Assembly (NCBI RefSeq): GCF_013155395.1
Contig: NZ_JABJWC010000015.1
Location: 1 to 64,000 of the forward strand
Direction: 5' to 3'
Source of the DNA: Komagataeibacter melomenusus
GTDB taxonomy: Bacteria; Pseudomonadota; Alphaproteobacteria; Acetobacterales; Acetobacteraceae
DNA: 64,000 nt
Shown here: one piece after another, positions 35,515-44,633 of the stretch
Layout: every line of letters starts with the position of its first letter
Position numbering within the stretch: position 1 is the stretch's first letter
Translations under genes and position numbers: made by a program
Notes under the pieces: generated by a model
What the model was told of the DNA's origin: nothing
The model's input: only the letters and a program-made list of their open reading frames with translations
The model's database searches: none

Positions 35515-36207
35515 ATGCGTCTTCATCAGTCCCATACCGTACTTTTTGACCTCGACGGCACCATCATCCGCTCGCGCGATGGCATTGTCGAATCCATCCA
35601 TGCCGTGCTGCGCGACCTCGGGCATGAACCCGACCTGTCGATGGACCTGACCTGGGTGGTCGGCCCACCGCTTGAGGAACTGATCGGCCACATCCTTGCC
35701 CATTATGGCGATGACCGGGTTCAGGAGGCAATGGCGCTGTATCGCAAGCACTACGAGTCGGCCGGCATGCACAAGAGCCCGGTTTTCGAGCACATGCGCG
35801 AGGTGATCGAGACCCTCTCGGCCGAGGGCGTGCGGCTGTTCGTGGCCACCTCCAAGCCGCGCTACCTGGCGCGCAAGATCCTGCACATGCGCGGCCTCGT
35901 GCAGTATTTTGATGGCCTGTCCGGCGCGCGCGAGGATGAAAGCGGGGCCGAAAAGCCCGAACTGATCGCCGCCGTGCTGCGTGAATACGCGGTCAACCGC
36001 GAGGATGCGCTGATGATCGGTGACCGCCGCTTCGACATCAGCGGCGCGCATGCCAACCACGTGCGCGCGCTGGGCGTGCTGTGGGGCTATGGCACGCGCG
36101 AGGAACTGGTGCAGGCGGGTGCTGATGCGCTGGTCAGCCAGCCTGCCGAACTGCTGGCCGCCATCCGCCAGCAATTCGCGGCGGAAGAAGCCCATCCCCA
36201 CACCTGA
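35515..36207 (+). CDS. gph: HAD-family phosphatase, phosphoglycolate phosphatase-like
   Basis: A 230-residue HAD hydrolase of the Gph/PGMB subgroup. Motif I is FDLDGTIIRS (nucleophile Asp), motif II is ATSKP, and motif IV is MIGDRRFD. The cap domain lies at about 17-90. Phosphoglycolate is the usual substrate; other sugar phosphates are possible. It is convergent with radC-like gene 2, 12 bases apart. Confidence 0.82.
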   Translation: MRLHQSHTVLFDLDGTIIRSRDGIVESIHAVLRDLGHEPDLSMDLTWVVGPPLEELIGHILAHYGDDRVQEAMALYRKHYESAGMHKSPVFEHMREVIETLSAEGVRLFVATSKPRYLARKILHMRGLVQYFDGLSGAREDESGAEKPELIAAVLREYAVNREDALMIGDRRFDISGAHANHVRALGVLWGYGTREELVQAGADALVSQPAELLAAIRQQFAAEEAHPHT

Positions 36208-36219
36208 AGAAGGACGGTT

Positions 36220-36915
36220 TCAGCGGTCCATCAGCCCCCGCATGCTCACCACCTGCCCTGCTCCGCGCAGCAGGCAGTCCTGAAACACCAGGCCAAGCAG
36301 GCGGGCATGCGTGTGCAGCATGCGCACAAAGCGCAGTTCGGGCAGGCTGTGTGGCGGTGGGGGCGCGTGCTGGCCCATGTCGCGCACCGCAATGAGCGAG
36401 ACCGCATGCAGTTCCAGCGCGCGGGCCAGTACCACGCGGCACTGCGCGGCAGCAGCACCTGCGGGCACGACCTCATCGGCCAGCATCTGGCGGGCTGAAT
36501 CAAGGTAGAACAGCCGCATGCCATCGGGTGCGGTGGCAGGCAGGCGGTCGCAGTAATCGAGCAGCACCGCCATGTCGGCAAACACCACCTGCCCGCGCAG
36601 ATCGGCATGGGCCAGGCGCTGCGCCACCGCGCCCGGCACGCCCATGACCGCCACCCCGCGCGGGCCGAGTCCTGCTGCCCGCAGGGCGGCGGGCGTCGCT
36701 TCAAGCACCGCCTCGAGGCTGCCAAAGGCTGCCAGCAGCGCCTTGGCCTGCGGCTTGGTGTCGCGCCGGGGGGTTGCTGCAAAAAGCAGCACCTCGAGCA
36801 GTTCATAATCAGCCAGCGAATGCGCGCCCGCCATGCGGATGCGCTGGCGCATGCGCGCCCTGTGCCCACCGGGGCCGATCCGTGCCGGTGTCTTTGCGGG
36901 TTCCGTTTCTTTCAT
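36220..36915 (-). CDS. RadC-like protein with degenerate JAMM motif
   Basis: A 231-residue RadC-family protein with an intact N-terminal domain (GHRARMRQRI, LADYELLEVLLF, RRDTKPQAKALL, FGSLEAVL) but a diverged C-terminal domain. Aligned with the RadC at 34760-35431, the metal motif HxHP becomes Arg178-Asp-Met180-Gly and the Asp is also lost, so no JAMM metal site remains. The ATG at 36915 has a GGAGG site. Likely a catalytically inactive paralogue. Confidence 0.8.
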   Translation of the reverse strand: MKETEPAKTPARIGPGGHRARMRQRIRMAGAHSLADYELLEVLLFAATPRRDTKPQAKALLAAFGSLEAVLEATPAALRAAGLGPRGVAVMGVPGAVAQRLAHADLRGQVVFADMAVLLDYCDRLPATAPDGMRLFYLDSARQMLADEVVPAGAAAAQCRVVLARALELHAVSLIAVRDMGQHAPPPPHSLPELRFVRMLHTHARLLGLVFQDCLLRGAGQVVSMRGLMDR

Positions 36916-36978
36916 TCCCCCTCCTGACAGCCGATAGCATTGGTGCTGACCCGCCGGATTGGTATAGAAGAAAGCGTG

Positions 36979-39192
36979 ATGGACAGCCTTATCCCCACCG
37001 GCAACGCGCCGGAATACCTCAGCCGCCTCAACCCCGAGCAGCGCGCCGCGATCGAGACGACCGACGGCCCGCTGCTGGTCCTTGCCGGCGCAGGCACGGG
37101 CAAGACGCGGGTGCTGACCACGCGGTTCGCGCATATCCTGCTCTCGGGCCGGGCGCGGCCCAACCAGATCCTGGCCGTGACCTTCACCAACAAGGCCGCG
37201 CGCGAGATGCGCGAGCGCGTGAGCGCGCTGCTCGGTGAACCGGCGGAGGGGCTGTGGCTGGGCACCTTCCACGCGCTATGCGCGCGCATGCTGCGCCGCC
37301 ATGCGGAATATGTGGGTCTTACCAGCAGCTTCACCATCCTTGATACCGATGACCAGTTGCGCCTGCTCAAGCAGGTGCTCGAGCCCTACCGTATCGACAC
37401 CAAGCGCTGGCCGCCACAGGCGATCATGGGCGTGATCCAGCGCTGGAAGGACCGTGGCCTCATGCCCGACGCCATCACGGCGGCCGAGGACACGGATTTC
37501 GCCAATGGCCGCTGCGCCGAGATCTATACCGACTATCAGAACCGGCTGAAGCAGATCAACGCCTGCGACTTTGGCGACCTGATGCTGCACATGACGGAAA
37601 TCCTGCGCAGGCATCCTGCCGTGCTCGAGCAGTATCACCGCTACTTCCGCTACATCCTGGTTGATGAATATCAGGACACCAACACCATCCAGTACCTGTG
37701 GCTGCGGCTGCTGGCCCACAGGCCGGGCCAGCCATCGAACATCTGCTGCGTGGGGGATGATGACCAGTCCATCTACTCATGGCGCGGGGCGGAGGTGGAG
37801 AACATCCTGCGCTTCGAGCGTGACTTCCCTGGTGCGCGCGTGGTGCGGCTCGAGCGCAATTACCGCTCCACCCGCCAGATCCTTGGCGCGGCCTCGGGCC
37901 TGATCGCCCATAACGAGGAGCGCCTTGGCAAAACGCTGCACCCCGGCCGCGAGGATGCGGAAGGCGAGAAAGTGCGCGTGATTGCCGTGCAGGACTCCGA
38001 TGACGAGGCCCGCATGGTCGGCGCCGAGATCGAGCGCCTGCGCGCCGATGGCCACGCCATGAGCGAGATCGCCATCCTCGTGCGCGCGGGCTTCCAGACC
38101 CGCGCATTCGAGGAACGGCTGATCACCCTCGGCCTGCCTTACCGCGTGGTGGGTGGCCTGCGCTTTTACGAGCGCGCCGAGATCCGCGATGCCATTGCCT
38201 ATATGCGCGTGGTCAGCCAGCCCTCCGATGACCTGGCGTTCGAGCGCATCATCAACGTGCCGCGCCGGGGCGTGGGCGCCACGGGGTTGCAGAAGCTGCA
38301 CATGCACGCCCGCGAGCGCCAGATCCCGCTCACCGCCGCCGTGCTGGAAATGCTGGCTACCGGCGAGATCAGGGGCAAGGCAAAGGAACAGTTGACCGCG
38401 CTGATGCACGCACTCGCCACCGCACGCGAGCAGGCCGGGCGCGAGGGGCATGTCGTGGCCATCGACAACCTGCTTGATGAAAGCGGGTATATCGAGATGT
38501 GGAAGGCCGACAAGTCACCCGACGCGCCGGGCCGGATCGAGAACCTCAAGGAACTCGTCCGCTCGCTGGCGGATTACGAGAACCTTGGCGGCTTCCTCGA
38601 ACATGTCGCCCTTGTCATGGATACCGAGGCGAAGGCGGGCGATGACAGCATGAGCATCATGACGCTGCATGGCGCCAAGGGGCTGGAATTCGACACCGTA
38701 TTCCTGCCCGGCTGGGAGGAAGGCGTGTTCCCCTCGCAGCGCACGCTTGATGAAGGCGGCCTGAAGGGGCTGGAGGAGGAACGCCGCCTGGCCTATGTGG
38801 GCATTACGCGCGCGCGCAGGCTGGCCATCATCAGCCACGCCGCCAACCGGCTCATCTATGGTAGCTGGCAGTCCGCCATTCCCAGTCGGTTTGTGGAAGA
38901 ACTGCCCGCCGAGCACATTGAAAGCCGGGGCGACAGCGCCAACAGCCGCCGCAACTTCCTCGGGCGGCCTGCGGTATTCGGGTCCTCCCCCTTCCCGCTC
39001 GTGGCGGCCAGACGGGTGCATGACGTCACCCCCGCAGCCGCCCCGGCTGCGGGCATGAAGGTGGGGGTGCGTGTATTCCACCAGAAATTCGGCTACGGCA
39101 CGATTACCTCGGTCGAGGGAAACCGGCTGGAAGTCGCATTTGAAAAAGCAGGCCCCAAGCGGGTGATCGATAAATTTGTTGAGCAGGTATAG
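36979..39192 (+). CDS. uvrD: DNA helicase UvrD/PcrA
   Basis: A 737-residue superfamily 1A helicase for excision repair and replication restart. Visible motifs: LNPEQRAAIETTDGPLLVLAGAGTGKT (Q motif and Walker A; start of motif given only), DEYQDTN, DDDQSIYSWRGA, ERNYRS, TLHGAKGLEFD and YVGITRAR. The C-terminal Tudor-like domain (about 685-735) with FHQKFGYGTI is typical of PcrA/UvrD. I used ATG 36979 in preference to one 39 bases upstream. prmA begins immediately after the stop. Confidence 0.95.
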   Translation: MDSLIPTGNAPEYLSRLNPEQRAAIETTDGPLLVLAGAGTGKTRVLTTRFAHILLSGRARPNQILAVTFTNKAAREMRERVSALLGEPAEGLWLGTFHALCARMLRRHAEYVGLTSSFTILDTDDQLRLLKQVLEPYRIDTKRWPPQAIMGVIQRWKDRGLMPDAITAAEDTDFANGRCAEIYTDYQNRLKQINACDFGDLMLHMTEILRRHPAVLEQYHRYFRYILVDEYQDTNTIQYLWLRLLAHRPGQPSNICCVGDDDQSIYSWRGAEVENILRFERDFPGARVVRLERNYRSTRQILGAASGLIAHNEERLGKTLHPGREDAEGEKVRVIAVQDSDDEARMVGAEIERLRADGHAMSEIAILVRAGFQTRAFEERLITLGLPYRVVGGLRFYERAEIRDAIAYMRVVSQPSDDLAFERIINVPRRGVGATGLQKLHMHARERQIPLTAAVLEMLATGEIRGKAKEQLTALMHALATAREQAGREGHVVAIDNLLDESGYIEMWKADKSPDAPGRIENLKELVRSLADYENLGGFLEHVALVMDTEAKAGDDSMSIMTLHGAKGLEFDTVFLPGWEEGVFPSQRTLDEGGLKGLEEERRLAYVGITRARRLAIISHAANRLIYGSWQSAIPSRFVEELPAEHIESRGDSANSRRNFLGRPAVFGSSPFPLVAARRVHDVTPAAAPAAGMKVGVRVFHQKFGYGTITSVEGNRLEVAFEKAGPKRVIDKFVEQV

Positions 39193-40095
39193 ATGAGCCT
39201 TTCCCCCCGGCGTCACGCCACCGAACTTGAAACCATATCGGTCACCGTTCCGCCTGATGCGGTCGAGGCCTATGAATCCGCCCTCGCCACCGTGTGCGCC
39301 ACCATCGGCATCTTCGAACTCGATGACAGCCAGACCCTGTGGCGCGTGGAAGGGGTGAAGGACACCGGCAGCGGCGAGGACGAACTGCGCGCGGCCCTGA
39401 TCCTCGCCGCCCTGACCAGCGGCGTGGATGCCGAACTCGAGCGCAGCCACACCGAGGCCGAAGGCTGGCTGGCCCGCACCTACGAATCCTTCCCCGAGCA
39501 GCTTGCAGGCAGGCGCTTCGCCATTCGCGGCACCCACCTTGAGGATGCCCCCAACCCGCAGCGCATTACCATAACACTCGATGCGGGGGTTGCCTTCGGC
39601 TCGGGCGAGCACGGCTCCACGCGCGGCTGCCTGCGCGCACTCGAGATGGTGGCATATCGCAGGCCGCAACGCATTCTCGACCTTGGCTGCGGGTCGGGCA
39701 TTCTGGCCATGGCGGCGGCAGCGCTGCTGCACAAGCCGGTGCTGGCCACCGATATCGATCCGTGGTCGGTGCGGGTGACCAGACGCAACGCCGCCATGAA
39801 CGGGCTGTCCAACCTGATCGACTGCCATCTGGGTAATGGCTGGTCCACGCCCGCCATCCGCCGCCATGCGCCTTACGACCTTGTGTTCGCCAACATCCTG
39901 GCCCGCCCGCTCTGCGCCATGGCCGCTGACCTCGCGCTTAACCTGATGCCCGGCGGCACCGCCATCCTGGCGGGGCTGCTCAACACGCAGGTGCGCATGG
40001 TGCTGGCCGCCCACAGGCGGCACGGGCTTGTGCTCGAGCGCCACCTGCGCGAGGGAGACTGGGGCACGCTGATCCTGCGCAAACCCCATGGCTGA
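39193..40095 (+). CDS. prmA: Ribosomal protein L11 methyltransferase PrmA
   Basis: PrmA trimethylates L11 with SAM. The 300-residue protein has the N-terminal recognition domain (about 1-105) and a class I methyltransferase domain with VAFGSGEHGSTRGCL, ILDLGCGSGILAMAAA and FANILARPL (N-P-P-Y-like loop). It starts directly after the uvrD stop and overlaps the next gene by 8 bases. Confidence 0.93.
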   Translation: MSLSPRRHATELETISVTVPPDAVEAYESALATVCATIGIFELDDSQTLWRVEGVKDTGSGEDELRAALILAALTSGVDAELERSHTEAEGWLARTYESFPEQLAGRRFAIRGTHLEDAPNPQRITITLDAGVAFGSGEHGSTRGCLRALEMVAYRRPQRILDLGCGSGILAMAAAALLHKPVLATDIDPWSVRVTRRNAAMNGLSNLIDCHLGNGWSTPAIRRHAPYDLVFANILARPLCAMAADLALNLMPGGTAILAGLLNTQVRMVLAAHRRHGLVLERHLREGDWGTLILRKPHG

Positions 40096-40606
40096 TACCC
40101 CCGCCCTCCTGATCCGCGATGCGACGGATGATGACATCCCGGCCATTGTCGAGATCGTCAACCACGCCATCCGCAACAGCACCTCGATGTGGGAAACGCA
40201 GGAAACCACGCTCGAGGCCCGGCTGGACTGGCTGCACACCAGCCAGGCCAGCGGCTTTCCCGTGCTGGTGGCGCAGATGCCCGATGGCAATGTGGCGGGC
40301 TACAGTAGCTGGAAGATGTTCCGCCCGTTCTCGGGTTATCGCCATACGGTGGAGCATTCGCTCTATATCGCGCCCGCCTACAAGCGCCAGGGCATTGGCA
40401 GCGCCCTGCTGCAGGCCCTGTGCGAGCGGGCGACGGCTGCAAACGTGCATGTCATGATCGCGGGCATTACGTCCACCAACATCGCCTCGCGCAGGCTGCA
40501 TGAGCGCTTTGGCTTCCAGCATGGGGGCCTGCTGCCTGAATGCGGCACCAAGTACGGCCGCTGGATGGACCTCCTGTTCCTGTACCGCATCATGTCACCG
40601 GCGTAG
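40088..40606 (+). CDS. GNAT acetyltransferase, phosphinothricin acetyltransferase-like
   Basis: A 172-residue GNAT enzyme of the Pat/Bar/YncA group: IRDATDDDIPAIVEIVNHAI at the start, EHSLYIAPAYKRQGIGSALL (acetyl-CoA loop), ASRRLHERFGFQHGG and a C-terminal G-R-W-M-D. Relatives acetylate phosphinothricin, methionine sulfoximine or amino acid analogues; the natural substrate here is unknown. It overlaps prmA by 8 bases. Confidence 0.85.
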   Translation: MADTPALLIRDATDDDIPAIVEIVNHAIRNSTSMWETQETTLEARLDWLHTSQASGFPVLVAQMPDGNVAGYSSWKMFRPFSGYRHTVEHSLYIAPAYKRQGIGSALLQALCERATAANVHVMIAGITSTNIASRRLHERFGFQHGGLLPECGTKYGRWMDLLFLYRIMSPA

Positions 40607-40631
40607 TTCCACCCCCAGCAAGGATACCCCC

Positions 40632-42404
40632 ATGTTGCCTGTTTCCAGCCGCCCCGATGCCCTGCGCGCCGCCCTGAGCCGGATGGGCGTGGACGGTTTC
40701 ATCCTGCCGCGTGGCGATGAACATCTGGGCGAATATGTCGCCCCCTGCGCGGAACGGCTGGCCTGGCTCACCGGCTTTACCGGCAGCGCGGGGCTGGCGG
40801 CCATCCTGCCCGGGTGCGCCGCCGTGTTCTCCGACGGGCGCTACATGACCCAGATGGACCAGCAGGTTGATGCAGCAGCGTGGGAGCGGCTGCACATTAC
40901 CCGGACCCCGCCCGCAGGCTGGCTGGCGCAGCATGGAGCGAGCCTGCGCATCGGCTACGACCCGCGCCTGACCAGCGAGAGCGCGCTGCGCCCGTTCAGT
41001 GATGCGGGGCTGACGCTGGTGCCGCTGGCCGAAAACCCCGTGGACCAGGTCTGGACCGACCGCCCTGCTGCCCCCTGCACGCCCTGCGTGCCCCAGCCCG
41101 AGGCCTGGGCGGGGCAGGCAAGTGCCGCCAAGCGCGAAGCCCTTGCCGCCAGCCTGCGCGCAGCGGGCGAGCACGCGCTGGTGCTGAGTGATCCGGCCTC
41201 GATTGCGTGGCTGCTCAACATCCGCGGCAATGATGTGCCCTACACGCCGCTCAGCCTGAGCTTTGCCATTGTGCAGGGCGACGGACAGGTGACGCTGTTC
41301 ATCAACCCGGCCAAGGTGGCGCAGCAGACGCGCGACTGGCTGGGCGCCGACGTGACCCTGCTGCCGCCATCAGCACTGGAGGAGAGCCTGCGCGCCCTCG
41401 CCCCGGCCCGCGTGCAGGTTGACCCCGCCCGCAACGCGATATGGTTCATGCAGGTGCTGGAACAGGCGGGGGCCACGATCATCCGCAAGGATGACCCGTG
41501 CCAGTTGCCCAAGGCCATCAAGAACCCGACCGAGCAGGAGGGCAGCAGGCGTGCCCACCTGCTTGATGGCGTGGCCATATGCCGCTTCCTGCACTGGCTG
41601 GATGACAATGCAGCCCGCACCACGGAGCTTGATGCGGCTGAACAGCTCAATGGCTTTCGCGCCGACTGCCCCGATTACCGCGAGGAGAGCTTTCCCGCCA
41701 TTTCCGGCGCGGGGCCGAACGGGGCGATCATCCATTACCGCGTCACCCCCGAGAGCAACCGCGCGCTGCGCCCCAACGAGGTCTACCTGATCGATAGCGG
41801 CGGGCAGTACCCCTTTGGCACCACCGACATCACCCGCACCATCTGGACCGGGCCGGGGGCGCCCGATGCGGATGTGCGCGATGCCTTTACCCGCGTGCTG
41901 CGCGGGCATATCGCGCTGGCCCGCGCGCGCTTCCCCACTGGCGTAACCGGCCACGCGCTCGATGCGCTGGCCCGCCATGCCCTGTGGGAGGGCGGGCTGA
42001 ATTACGACCACGGCACCGGCCACGGCATTGGCAGCTACCTGTCGGTGCATGAGGGACCGGCCACGATCTCGCCCGTGTTCCGGCCCATAGCACTGCATGC
42101 GGGCATGATCCTGTCCAACGAGCCGGGCTATTACCGCCCCGGCGCGTTTGGCATCCGGCTTGAAAACCTGCATCTGGTCCAGCCCAGCAATGTGGGCGAG
42201 GCCAATCGCTCGTTTCTGGAATTCGAGGTGCTTACCCTGGCCCCATTCGACAGGCGGCTGATCGATGCAGCCAGCCTGTCAGCAGCCGAGACGGCATGGC
42301 TGGATGGCTATCATGCACGGGTTTTTGAAAGCGTCGCGCCGCATCTGCAAACTCCGGCGCGCACATGGCTTGCGGCAGCCTGCGCGCCGCTGCACGCCGG
42401 ATAA
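40632..42404 (+). CDS. pepP: Xaa-Pro aminopeptidase (M24B)
   Basis: A 590-residue aminopeptidase P of the three-domain type, removing N-terminal residues ahead of proline. The N-terminal creatinase-like domains precede a pita-bread metallopeptidase domain (about 300-520): LIDSGGQYPFGTTDITRT gives two Asp ligands, HGTGHGIGSYLSVHEGP the His, ILSNEPGYY and FLEFEVLTL the Glu ligands. I used ATG 40632 with AAGGA ahead; an in-frame ATG at 40500 lies inside the upstream gene. Confidence 0.92.
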   Translation: MLPVSSRPDALRAALSRMGVDGFILPRGDEHLGEYVAPCAERLAWLTGFTGSAGLAAILPGCAAVFSDGRYMTQMDQQVDAAAWERLHITRTPPAGWLAQHGASLRIGYDPRLTSESALRPFSDAGLTLVPLAENPVDQVWTDRPAAPCTPCVPQPEAWAGQASAAKREALAASLRAAGEHALVLSDPASIAWLLNIRGNDVPYTPLSLSFAIVQGDGQVTLFINPAKVAQQTRDWLGADVTLLPPSALEESLRALAPARVQVDPARNAIWFMQVLEQAGATIIRKDDPCQLPKAIKNPTEQEGSRRAHLLDGVAICRFLHWLDDNAARTTELDAAEQLNGFRADCPDYREESFPAISGAGPNGAIIHYRVTPESNRALRPNEVYLIDSGGQYPFGTTDITRTIWTGPGAPDADVRDAFTRVLRGHIALARARFPTGVTGHALDALARHALWEGGLNYDHGTGHGIGSYLSVHEGPATISPVFRPIALHAGMILSNEPGYYRPGAFGIRLENLHLVQPSNVGEANRSFLEFEVLTLAPFDRRLIDAASLSAAETAWLDGYHARVFESVAPHLQTPARTWLAAACAPLHAG

Positions 42405-42577
42405 TGTGACTGTAAAACCGCCAGCCCGGCCCCGTGGCCCGATTGTCACGCCGGACTGGGGGGCCTAGGACTTTTAACCAGTTCCGACGGGGCACCCGGC
42501 AACGAACCGGGTCCGCCAAGCCGGTGCGTATGCTGAAACGCTTTTCAGTAGCAAGCACTAAAGGGAGACGTTCGAGA

Positions 42578-43606
42578 ATGTCTGCAGAAAAAACAATTCC
42601 CGCTACCCTGATTCCCGGTGATGGAATCGGGCCTGAAATTGTCGACTCCGTTATCGAGATCCTGGATGCGGTTGGCGCCCCCTTCAAATGGGAAAAGGCG
42701 CTTGGTGGTGTGTCCGCGCTTGAAGCCACCGGCAGCCCGCTGCCCAAGGAGACGATCGAAAGCATCCGCCGCACCGGCCTTGCGCTGAAAGGCCCGCTGA
42801 CCACGCCCGTCGGTGGTGGCTTCAAGTCCATCAACGTCACACTGCGCCAGGAGTTCGGCCTGTTCGCGAATGTGCGCCCCACAAAGACGATCGTGCCGGG
42901 CGGGCGGTTCGAGAACATCAACCTCGTCATCTTCCGCGAGAACCTCGAGGGCTATTACGCCGCACTCGAAAACTACATCCCCGTCGGTGATGACCCGCAC
43001 GCCATCGCCACCAGCGCAGGCTACACCTCGCGCGCGGAATGCAACCGCATCGTGCGCTATGCCTTTGAATACGCGGTCAAGAACAACCGCAAGCGCGTCA
43101 CCCTGGTGCACAAGGCCAACATCCTCAAGCTGCTGACCGGCCTGTTCCTGGAAGAAGGCCGCAAGGTCGCCAAGGAATATGAAGGCCGCGTGGAAGTGAA
43201 CGAGCGCATCGTTGACGCCTGCGCCATGCAGCTCGTGACCGATCCGTGGCAGTATGACTGCATCGTTACCACCAACCTGTTTGGTGATATCCTGTCCGAC
43301 CTGACCGCTGGCCTCGTGGGCGGGCTTGGCCTGGCACCGGGTGCGAATATTGGCGAAAAGGCTGCCGTGTTCGAAGCCGTGCATGGCTCGGCCCCCGACA
43401 TTGCGGGCCAGAACAAGGCCAACCCGACCTCGCTGCTGCTGGCAGCGAACATGATGTTGCAGCATGTGGGCCGCCAGGATCTGGCCACCCGCATCGACAA
43501 GGCCATCGAGAAGGTCATCTCCTCGGGTGCCGTGCGCACCGGCGACCTTGGCGGCAAGGCCAGCACGACCGACCTGACGGCAGCGCTGAAGCAGGCTGTT
43601 TCCTGA
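42578..43606 (+). CDS. icd: NAD-dependent isocitrate dehydrogenase
   Basis: A 342-residue decarboxylating dehydrogenase of the short IDH3/LeuB-like class. TLIPGDGIGPE, substrate-binding RENLEGYY, the K-and-N motif HKANILK, and FGDILSDLTAGLVGGLG are all visible. Asp-Ile in HGSAPDIAG, in place of the Lys-Tyr of NADP-type IDH, indicates NAD use. I set the start at 42578; the upstream in-frame segment from 42434 lacks support. It is followed by a strong terminator. It is the main oxidative decarboxylating step of the TCA cycle here. Confidence 0.93.
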   Translation: MSAEKTIPATLIPGDGIGPEIVDSVIEILDAVGAPFKWEKALGGVSALEATGSPLPKETIESIRRTGLALKGPLTTPVGGGFKSINVTLRQEFGLFANVRPTKTIVPGGRFENINLVIFRENLEGYYAALENYIPVGDDPHAIATSAGYTSRAECNRIVRYAFEYAVKNNRKRVTLVHKANILKLLTGLFLEEGRKVAKEYEGRVEVNERIVDACAMQLVTDPWQYDCIVTTNLFGDILSDLTAGLVGGLGLAPGANIGEKAAVFEAVHGSAPDIAGQNKANPTSLLLAANMMLQHVGRQDLATRIDKAIEKVISSGAVRTGDLGGKASTTDLTAALKQAVS

Positions 43607-43647
43607 TTTCGGTGCATCCTGCGGCGGGGCAACCTGCCGCAGGGGCA

Positions 43648-43694
43648 TGCAAAAAGGGCCGTGGCATGACTGCCGCGGCCCTTTTTGCATTTTC
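43648..43694 (+). terminator. Rho-independent terminator of icd
   Basis: A 19-bp stem (43648-43666 with 43671-43689, one G-U pair) has a TGAC loop and both A- and T-rich outer ends, so it can work in both directions. It lies between convergent icd and uraH. Confidence 0.88.
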
Positions 43695-43712
43695 CAGAAG
43701 TTACCGTTATCC

Positions 43713-43743
43713 GAAGATTTTTGAAAAAAGCTTCACCGGAAAC
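43713..43743. repeat. Remnant of the dispersed hairpin element
   Basis: The right half of the element, with TTTTTGAAAAAAGCTTCACC, followed by GGAAAC. The left half has been lost. It lies between the icd terminator and uraH. Confidence 0.5.
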
Positions 43744-43752
43744 GTCTGGCTT

Positions 43753-44109
43753 TCAGCTCCCGCGATAGGTCGAAAACCCGAACGGCGAGGCCAGGAGCGG
43801 CACGTGGTAATGCCCGCCCCTGCCATCGGCCCCCGCTGCCGCCATGCCGAATGCAATCGGCACCACGTCAAGGAAAGGCGGCTCGGACAAGGCAGCGCCC
43901 TGCGCGCGGAAATAGGCGGCCACGGCAAATTCCAGCCGGTAGGCACCGGGCTGCATCTCGCCCATCTGCTGGCCCAGTTCAGGGCAGCGCCCATCGGCGT
44001 TGGTCACGCCACGGAACAGGCAGTCCTGCCCCGCCCACAGGCTGATGGCCATGCCAGCAGCGGGCCTGCCCGATACGAGGTCAAGCACATGGGTGGAAAG
44101 CGTGCTCAC
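43753..44109 (-). CDS. uraH: 5-hydroxyisourate hydrolase
   Basis: UraH (transthyretin-like) opens 5-hydroxyisourate to OHCU in urate breakdown. The 118-residue protein starts STHVLDLVSGRPA (active-site His), contains RLEFAVAAYF and the HYHVPLLASPFGFSTYRGS ending, where the C-terminal Y-R-G-S is the diagnostic motif of hydrolases versus transthyretins. It is the last gene of a nine-gene operon and overlaps uraD by 4 bases. Confidence 0.95.
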   Translation of the reverse strand: MSTLSTHVLDLVSGRPAAGMAISLWAGQDCLFRGVTNADGRCPELGQQMGEMQPGAYRLEFAVAAYFRAQGAALSEPPFLDVVPIAFGMAAAGADGRGGHYHVPLLASPFGFSTYRGS

Positions 44110-44633
44110 AGGTCATGCTCCAGGCGTTCAAGCACATCGGCCAGGCGGAGTGCCGCAATCTTGTTGATCTCGGCCAGCGCGGTCTGCTGCTCGGCCTGTG
44201 GCGTGTTGTCCAGCCGGGTGCGCAGGCCGTTGAGGATCGCCTGCTTGTCCGAGCGCCGCACGCAGATGATGAACGGCATGCCGAATTTGGCGGCATAAGC
44301 CTCATTGAGCGCGCGGAAGCTGGAAAACTCATCCGGCGTCAGCCGGTCCAGCCCGGCGGAGGCCTGCTCGGCTGCCGAGGCCGAGGTGAGCGTGGGGTCA
44401 ACCCCCATGCGCTGCGCCAGTTCGGGGTGGGCGCGGATGAGGGCCATCTTTTCGGCCTCGTCCGCCTGTTCCAGCACCAGCGCCATGGCCGCCAGCATGG
44501 CCTCGCGCCCGGTAAAGGGCGCATGGCCATGGGCGCGCTGGGCAATCCAGGGGGAATGCTCGTATATCGGGCCGAACAGTTCCACAAACCGCACGGCGGA
44601 GAGCGAATTCACCCGGTCAAAAACACGGTTCAT
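44106..44633 (-). CDS. uraD: OHCU decarboxylase
   Basis: UraD decarboxylates 2-oxo-4-hydroxy-4-carboxy-5-ureidoimidazoline to S-allantoin. The 175-residue helical protein has the family motif IRAHPELAQRMG with the catalytic His, and FRALNEAYAAKFGMPFIICVR. It overlaps uraH and puuE by 4 bases each. With uraH it gives stereospecific allantoin. Confidence 0.95.
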   Translation of the reverse strand: MNRVFDRVNSLSAVRFVELFGPIYEHSPWIAQRAHGHAPFTGREAMLAAMALVLEQADEAEKMALIRAHPELAQRMGVDPTLTSASAAEQASAGLDRLTPDEFSSFRALNEAYAAKFGMPFIICVRRSDKQAILNGLRTRLDNTPQAEQQTALAEINKIAALRLADVLERLEHDL

